Of a stretch of DNA of 64,000 bases, positions 59,469 to 64,000 are shown one piece after another (the first letter of the stretch is position 1; the number at the start of each line of letters is the position of its first letter). The DNA is from Lentzea fradiae (GTDB lineage: Bacteria; Actinomycetota; Actinomycetes; Mycobacteriales; Pseudonocardiaceae). The notes beneath the pieces are model-generated. The model was not told the DNA's origin. It made no database searches and was given only the letters and a program-made list of their open reading frames with translations. The stretch covers positions 25,498 through 89,497 of the forward strand of contig NZ_FNCC01000022.1 in the NCBI RefSeq assembly GCF_900100955.1, in the 5' to 3' direction. A program made the position numbers and the translations under genes.

Positions 59469-59636
59469 GTGACGTTCAACCCGATCCGCTGGCTCGAACG
59501 CTATGTCGAGTGGTGGGACGACCGGGGCCGGCAGAACGCCGCCGGGCCCACGCCGATGAACATCTACTGGATGTGGGTCAGCTGGAGCGTGTGCGCCGTC
59601 GTGCTGATCACGACCCTGGCGGTCGCGGCCCGCTGA
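59469..59636 (+). CDS. Small single-pass membrane protein
   Basis: 55 residues: a Trp-rich cytoplasmic head (FNPIRWLERYVEWWDDRG), then MNIYWMWVSWSVCAVVLITT as a likely membrane helix to the end. GTG 59469 is preceded by TAGCAT at 59458, 5 bases upstream, the leaderless pattern seen elsewhere here. Codon third positions are GC-rich. No family is recognised. The gene lies between divergent S49 and a Cys-rich peptide gene. Confidence 0.6.
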   Translation: MTFNPIRWLERYVEWWDDRGRQNAAGPTPMNIYWMWVSWSVCAVVLITTLAVAAR

Positions 59637-59649
59637 CCAGCGGACTCTC

Positions 59650-59730
59650 TCAGCACTTGCAGCTGGAGTAGCCCTTCGCGGTGCACTTGATGCAGACGCG
59701 GACGCGTTCGGGTGCTTGTTGTTCCTGCAC
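59650..59730 (-). CDS. 26-residue Cys-rich peptide
   Basis: From GTG 59730: a polar head (QEQQAPERVRV) then CIKCTAKGYSSCKC, ending at TGA. Four Cys in the pattern C-x2-C-x7-C-x-C could bind zinc or form disulfides. No signal peptide is seen, so a metal site inside the cell is more likely. Upstream TAGGGC lies 9 bases from GTG, a weak leaderless signal. The real status as a gene is uncertain because of its size, but the Cys spacing is unlike random high-GC sequence. Confidence 0.45.
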   Translation of the reverse strand: MQEQQAPERVRVCIKCTAKGYSSCKC

Positions 59731-59857
59731 TGTGACGATGCCCTAACTCGAGGCCGGCTGGCTTTCGCGCACACGCCGGCGGTCCTTGGTCAACTCCACA
59801 ATCGGCAGCGGGACGGGCCGGGTTGAGCTTGGTTGCGGACGCAACTTCCGCACCAGG

Positions 59858-61120
59858 TCAGGCGCGGATCGCGGGCTGCTCGTTCGTCATCGGCTCGTCG
59901 TTGAGGTGGGAGCCGATGTTCAGGTTGGGCAGCACGTTCCTGGCGAACTTCGGCACGTTGAGGATCACCTTGGTGCCCGCGTTCGGCGCCGTCTCGACGA
60001 CGAGCGCGTACTCCGCGCCGAAGACCGTCCGCATCCGGTCGTTGATGTTGCCGATGCCGACGTGCGCGCCGGTCTGGTGGGCGTCCTTGATGTCGTCGAG
60101 CCGTTCCGGGTCCATGCCGACGCCGTCGTCCTCGACGCTGATCAGCGCCTCGTTGCCGTTGTCCTCGGCGGTGATGGTGAGCATGCCGCCGCCGGGCTTT
60201 TTCGCCAGGCCGTGCCGGACCGCGTTCTCCACCAGCGGTTGCAGCACCAGGAAAGGCAGCACGACCTGGAGCACCTCGGGTGCGATGCGCAGGCGGACGT
60301 TCAGCCGCGAGCCGTACCGGGCCTGCTCGATGGTCAGGTAGCGGTGGATGTTCGTCAGCTCGTCGGCCAGCGTCGTGAAAAGGCCGTCCGTGCGGAACGA
60401 GAACCGCGTGAACTCCGCGAACTCCTGCAACAGCTCACGGGCGTGCGCGGGGTCCGTGCGGATCAGCGACGAGATGGTGTTCAGCGCGTTGTAGACGAAG
60501 TGCGGCGAGATCTGTGCGCGCAGCGCCTTCACCTCGGCCTGGGCGAGCGCCTGGCGCTGCTTCTGCACGACCTCCAGCTCCAGCTGGGTCGAGACGAAGC
60601 GGGCGGTCTCCTCCGCCATCCGGATCTGGCGCTTCGACGCGACGCCGGAGACGACGATCAGCGTGCCCGCCACCTCGCCCTCGACAACCAGCGGAACGAC
60701 GACAACGCTGTGCAGGGAGCACGGGCCCTGCAGCTCGCAGCCGAGCTTGCGGTGGTCGACGTGCTCCTTGTGGCAGTTGTTGATGGCCCTGGCGACGGTG
60801 TCGCGGAGGTACTCGTAGTGGTCGTTCGCACCGCCGTCCCACGACAGGACGGTGCCCTCCTCGTCGGTGATCGCGACCGCGACGCAGCGCAGCATCTCCC
60901 GCAGGTGCGGTGTCGCCTTGTCGGCGGCTTCCTGGGTCAGACCCGCGCGGAGGTCGCTCGACGCCTTGGACATCCGGTCGAGCATGTCCATCACAGCATC
61001 CTCGACGGAGGTGCTGACTCGTCGAGCGCGGCACAGCATCACGAAGAGGCCGAGAACGGCCAGGGTCGCGATGACACCGAGCACGGCGCGCTCGGTCAAC
61101 AGGTCGCCCACACGGCACAT
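59858..61120 (-). CDS. LytS-type sensor histidine kinase
   Basis: 420 residues. One N-terminal membrane helix (about 10-32), a GAF domain (about 75-190) with a CHKEHVDHRKLGCELQGPC stretch whose three Cys could hold a metal or cluster, then the His_kinase domain LRAQISPHFVYNALNTISSLIR with the phospho-accepting His, and HATPase motifs PLVENAVRHGL and VEDDGVGM. This is the LytS/BtsS pattern that pairs with LytTR regulators; the regulator at 57549 is the likely partner. It is divergent from lutABC, suggesting lactate or pyruvate sensing. Confidence 0.9.
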   Translation of the reverse strand: MCRVGDLLTERAVLGVIATLAVLGLFVMLCRARRVSTSVEDAVMDMLDRMSKASSDLRAGLTQEAADKATPHLREMLRCVAVAITDEEGTVLSWDGGANDHYEYLRDTVARAINNCHKEHVDHRKLGCELQGPCSLHSVVVVPLVVEGEVAGTLIVVSGVASKRQIRMAEETARFVSTQLELEVVQKQRQALAQAEVKALRAQISPHFVYNALNTISSLIRTDPAHARELLQEFAEFTRFSFRTDGLFTTLADELTNIHRYLTIEQARYGSRLNVRLRIAPEVLQVVLPFLVLQPLVENAVRHGLAKKPGGGMLTITAEDNGNEALISVEDDGVGMDPERLDDIKDAHQTGAHVGIGNINDRMRTVFGAEYALVVETAPNAGTKVILNVPKFARNVLPNLNIGSHLNDEPMTNEQPAIRA

Positions 61121-61225
61121 GCTCTGCCGTCGAGGACCCCGTTAGCAAGGGGCGCGTCCCGCGTACCCCCGTACGGTCCACTGCTCCGAGTAGACATCCG
61201 ATGACTTCGGCGGGAGGGTGAGCGG

Positions 61226-61939
61226 GTGAGAGTGGCGCTGTTCGCGACCTGCCTGACCGACACGTTCTTCCCCTCGACGGCGCGTGCGGTGGTGCGGCTG
61301 CTGGAGAGGCTCGGCTGTTCGGTGGAGTTCCCGCTCGGCCAGACGTGCTGCGGCCAGATGCACTTCAACACCGGCTACCGGGAGCACGCGAAGCCGTTGG
61401 CCCGCAAGTACACCGACGTCTTCCGCGACTACGACCACGTGGTTGCTCCATCCGGGTCATGCGCGGGCATGGTGCGGGAGATTCACCCCACTTTGGGTGA
61501 GTCTCCACCGCGCACGTTCGAGCTCGCCGAGTTCCTCGTGGACGTGCTGGGCGTGACCGATGTCGGCGCGTGGTTCCCGCATCGCGTCACCTACCACCCC
61601 ACGTGCCACTCGCTGCGCATGCTCGGCGTCGGCGACAAACCGCTGGCGCTGCTCAGGGCCGTGAAGGCGCTTGATCTGGTGGAACTGCCGGACGCCTCGC
61701 ACTGCTGCGGTTTCGGCGGCACGTTCGCGGTGAAGAACGCCGAGACGTCGACGGCGATGCTCGCGGACAAGATGACGTCCGTGCTCTCCACCGGCGCGGA
61801 AGTCCTGTGCGCCGGCGACAACTCCTGCCTCATGCACATCGGCGGCGGTCTCTCGCGGCTGCGCGCGGGCGTCCGGCCGGTGCACCTGGCGGAGATCCTG
61901 GCTTCGACGGAGGAGGACCCGTGGCGCGCAACCCCGTGA
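61226..61939 (+). CDS. lutA: Lactate-utilisation Fe-S protein LutA
   Basis: 237 residues with two CCG domains: QTCCGQMHFNTGY and HCCGFGGTFAVKN, each with the Cys-Cys-Gly cluster ligand set, plus earlier and later Cys (FATCLTD, GSCAGM, HPTCHS, DNSCLMH). It is one of three subunits of the LutABC L-lactate dehydrogenase. GTG 61226 has GGGAGGG upstream. Its end overlaps the lutB start by 19 bases. Divergent from the LytS-type kinase across a 105-base gap. Confidence 0.93.
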   Translation: MRVALFATCLTDTFFPSTARAVVRLLERLGCSVEFPLGQTCCGQMHFNTGYREHAKPLARKYTDVFRDYDHVVAPSGSCAGMVREIHPTLGESPPRTFELAEFLVDVLGVTDVGAWFPHRVTYHPTCHSLRMLGVGDKPLALLRAVKALDLVELPDASHCCGFGGTFAVKNAETSTAMLADKMTSVLSTGAEVLCAGDNSCLMHIGGGLSRLRAGVRPVHLAEILASTEEDPWRATP

Positions 61940-63339
61940 CGTGGCTGGGCAGCCCGACGTTCCCGCAGGCGGCGCACAAGGCGCTGGCGGACACGCAGCT
62001 GCGCCAGAACCTGCGCAAGGCCACCGGGACCATCCGCGGCCGCCGGGCAGCCGCGGTCGGCGAGATGACCGACTGGGAACAGCTGCGGGTGGCCGGCGAG
62101 CAGATCAAGGACGACGTCCTGTCCCGCCTCGACACCCTGCTGGTGCGGCTGGAGGAGTCGGTCACGGCCCGCGGCGGCGTCGTCCACTGGGCACGTGACG
62201 CCGAGGAGGCCAACCGGATCGTGCTCGGCCTGTGCCGGGAGGAGAACGCGACGGAGGTCGTCAAGGTCAAGTCGATGGCCACGGCCGAGATCGGGCTGAA
62301 CGAGGCGCTCGAAGCCGGTGGCGTGCACGCCGTCGAGACGGACCTGGCCGAGCTGATCGTGCAGCTCGGCGACGACCGGCCGTCGCACATCCTGGTGCCC
62401 GCGATCCACCGCAACCGCTCGGAGATCCGCGAGATCTTCCGGCGCCGCATGGGCGTCGAGGTCTCCGACGAGCCCGCCGACCTCGCCGAGGCCGCCAGGG
62501 TCTACCTGCGGCAGAAGTTCCTGACCACCAAGGTCGCGATCTCCGGCGCGAACTTCGCCGTCGCCGACACCGGGTCGATCGTCGTGCTGGAGTCCGAGGG
62601 CAACGGCCGGATGTGCCTGACGCTGCCGGACACGCTGATCACCGTGATGGGCATCGAGAAGCTCGTGCCGACGTGGCAGGACCTGGAGGTCTTCCTCCAG
62701 CTGCTGCCGCGCTCGTCGACGGCGGAGCGGATGAACCCGTACACCAGCGTGTGGACCGGCGTGACGCCCGGCGACGGCCCGCAGAAGTTCCACCTGGTGC
62801 TGATCGACAACGGCCGCACGGCGACCCTCGCGGACTCCGTCGGACGGCAGGCGTTGCGCTGCATCCGCTGCTCGGCGTGCCTCAACGTGTGCCCGGTCTA
62901 CGAACGCACCGGCGGCCAGTCGTACGGCTCGGTCTACCCCGGCCCGATCGGCGCGATCCTGACGCCGCAACTGGTCGGCGACATGCACGACCCGCAGGCG
63001 GCGTCGCTGCCGTTCGCCTCTTCCCTGTGCGGCGCGTGTTTCGAGGTGTGCCCGGTGCGCATCGACATCCCGTCCGTGCTCACGCACCTGCGTGCCGAAG
63101 CCGTGGAAGCCAAGGGCCGCACGGCCGAGTCCGTCGCGATGGCAGCGGCGGCGTGGATGTTCGCCTCGGCCTCGCGGTACGAGAAGGCGCAGAAAGCCGG
63201 TTCCCTGGCCCGTTTCCTGGCCAGGGACGGCCGGATCACGTCGTTGCCGTGGCCGGGCTCGAAGTGGACGTCCTCCCGTGACGTTCCCGCGCCGCCGTCC
63301 GAGTCGTTCCGCGCCTGGTGGAGGAAGAACCGTGGCTAG
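61921..63339 (+). CDS. lutB: Lactate-utilisation Fe-S/LUD-domain protein LutB
   Basis: 472 residues. The N-terminal LUD domain (about 60-290) includes VVKVKSMATAEIGLNEALEAGGVHAVETDL and ISGANFAVADTGSIVVLESEGN. Two 4Fe-4S ferredoxin-type motifs follow: CIRCSACLNVCPVY and CGACFEVCPVRID. GTG 61921 is chosen because GGAGGAGG lies upstream and it begins the family N-terminus. It oxidises lactate together with LutA and LutC, passing electrons to the respiratory chain. Coupled to both neighbours by overlaps. Confidence 0.95.
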   Translation: MARNPVTWLGSPTFPQAAHKALADTQLRQNLRKATGTIRGRRAAAVGEMTDWEQLRVAGEQIKDDVLSRLDTLLVRLEESVTARGGVVHWARDAEEANRIVLGLCREENATEVVKVKSMATAEIGLNEALEAGGVHAVETDLAELIVQLGDDRPSHILVPAIHRNRSEIREIFRRRMGVEVSDEPADLAEAARVYLRQKFLTTKVAISGANFAVADTGSIVVLESEGNGRMCLTLPDTLITVMGIEKLVPTWQDLEVFLQLLPRSSTAERMNPYTSVWTGVTPGDGPQKFHLVLIDNGRTATLADSVGRQALRCIRCSACLNVCPVYERTGGQSYGSVYPGPIGAILTPQLVGDMHDPQAASLPFASSLCGACFEVCPVRIDIPSVLTHLRAEAVEAKGRTAESVAMAAAAWMFASASRYEKAQKAGSLARFLARDGRITSLPWPGSKWTSSRDVPAPPSESFRAWWRKNRG

Positions 63340-63913
63340 CAGTGCCAAGGAAGAGATCCTGGCCCGCATCCGCGGCGCTCGGGTCCCGGCCGCCGCTCCC
63401 GTCGTCCGCGGTTACCACCGCGAAGGCTCCGGCGGTGTCGAGCTGTTCGCGGAACGGGTCGCCGACTACCGCGCGGTCGTGCGGACCGTGACGGACGTGC
63501 CCGAGGCGCTGAAGTCGTTGCGCGGCAAGAGGATCGTGGCGCCGTCGGACGTGCCGGACGAGTGGCTCGTGGACGGCGTGACGTGGTTGCGCGAGCCGTT
63601 GTCGATCGAGGAGCTGGACGGGTCGGACGGCGTGCTGACCGGGTGCGCGGTGGCGATCGCCGACACCGGCACGATCGTGCTGGACGGCGGGGTGGCGCAG
63701 GGGCGCCGGGCGTTGACGCTGCTGCCGGACCACCACGTGTGCGTCGTGCGGGCGGACCAGATCGCCGCGTCGGTTCCAGACGCGGCAAACCCGCCGGAAC
63801 CGACGCGCCCGCTGACGTTCGTCAGCGGGCCCTCGGCGACGAGCGACATCGAGCTGAACCGGGTGGAGGGCGTCCACGGCCCCCGCACCCTGGAGGTCCT
63901 GATCGTCACTTGA
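63332..63913 (+). CDS. lutC: Lactate-utilisation LUD-domain protein LutC
   Basis: 193 residues, LUD domain only. ASSAKEEILARIRGA at the N-terminus, then GVLTGCAVAIADTGTIVLDGG and LTLLPDHHVCVVRADQI match LutC. GTG 63332 overlaps the lutB stop by 8 bases. It is the third subunit of the lactate oxidation complex. Its last 8 bases overlap the end of a convergent DNA glycosylase gene. Confidence 0.93.
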   Translation: MASSAKEEILARIRGARVPAAAPVVRGYHREGSGGVELFAERVADYRAVVRTVTDVPEALKSLRGKRIVAPSDVPDEWLVDGVTWLREPLSIEELDGSDGVLTGCAVAIADTGTIVLDGGVAQGRRALTLLPDHHVCVVRADQIAASVPDAANPPEPTRPLTFVSGPSATSDIELNRVEGVHGPRTLEVLIVT

Positions 63914-64000
63914 GCAGGCGGGACAGCCTGCGGTCGGCCAGCGGCTTGCCGCCCGTCTGGCACGTCGGGCAGTACTGGAACGCCTTGTCCGCGAACGACA
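63906..64000 (-). CDS. Fpg/Nei-family DNA glycosylase, C-terminal end
   Basis: Only the last 30 codons are inside the window, before the edge. They read FADKAFQYCPTCQTGGKPLADRRLSRLLK and stop at TGA 63906. The C-P-x-C-Q-T-G-G-K-P-L-x-D-R-R-x-S-R pattern is the C-terminal half of the beta-hairpin zinc finger of formamidopyrimidine-DNA glycosylase and endonuclease VIII, which remove oxidised bases. Its catalytic N-terminal Pro and the helix-two-turn-helix lie outside. It converges on lutC. Confidence 0.85.
   Translation of the reverse strand, partial: SFADKAFQYCPTCQTGGKPLADRRLSRLLK

Noticed and set aside
59457..59774. 105-codon minus-strand frame starting MCAKASRPRV
   Set aside because: Antisense to the 55-residue membrane protein and out of frame with the Cys-rich peptide; low-complexity Arg/Ala product.

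Overview
This window is about 64 kb of chromosome from a high-GC actinomycete. Codon third positions are almost all G or C, and GTG starts are common. Family-level hints point to the Pseudonocardiales, for example a Lentzea, Saccharothrix or Amycolatopsis relative: an XRE/DUF397 pair, a SigE-type ECF factor, a DUF5926 SEC-C protein and IdeR-type iron boxes. That placement is inference; there is no rRNA or other marker here. No tRNA, rRNA, CRISPR array, transposase, integrase or phage gene was seen.

Layout. 1-6155: cell-surface polysaccharide genes (DUF6541 membrane protein, three glycosyltransferases, a flippase, DUF2304, a GalE-like epimerase). 6209-10408: a HAD phosphatase, an LLM flavin oxidoreductase, L-2-hydroxyglutarate oxidase and seryl-tRNA synthetase. 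10544-12802: a DUF350 / ATP-grasp / DUF1190-like operon. 12928-17052: septum-formation-type protein, zincin, phosphatase, prephenate dehydratase, macro domain and GNAT. 17114-24290: a cytochrome bd operon (cydA, cydB, fused cydDC) with a GAF histidine kinase as its last gene and a LuxR response regulator facing it. 24403-26079: a yybP-ykoY-type manganese riboswitch with its UPF0016 exporter, then a divergent MarR/cupin pair with paired operators. 26080-37195: a YehL/M/P/Q-like cassette (SWIM, DUF5691, MoxR AAA, DUF5682) whose expected VWA member lies on the other side of a homogentisate gene set (hmgA, unknown gene, fah, iclR). 37200-41879: tandem membrane paralogs, an iron-box DUF2470 gene, a CPBP protease, arginine deiminase and ferritin. 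41947-45927: an ECF42 sigma/DGPF pair, related small secreted proteins including one with a frameshift, and a SigE-type sigma with an anti-sigma-like partner. 46065-52910: mixed housekeeping and accessory genes (DUF952, DUF5926, two GDPDs, a P450, XRE/DUF397, DUF4328, rhodanese). 53127-63913: two solute:sodium symporters each with a small partner, LytTR regulator, S49 peptidase, LytS-type kinase and lutABC, probably one carbon-source regulon for acetate, pyruvate or lactate. 63906-64000 is the C-terminal end of an Fpg/Nei DNA glycosylase.

Three features recur across the window. First, four copies of a 47-base element (two 17-base GC palindromes 13 bases apart), plus one related hairpin; one copy lies inside the cydDC coding sequence. 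Second, many genes have a TANNNT hexamer 5-8 bases before ATG/GTG and no Shine-Dalgarno, which suggests leaderless mRNAs. Third, two intergenic gaps carry clusters of DnaA-box-like 9-mers. The best candidates for under-described biology are the split MoxR/VWA/SWIM cassette, the unknown gene sitting where maleylacetoacetate isomerase is expected, the DUF350/ATP-grasp operon and the cyd-linked kinase.
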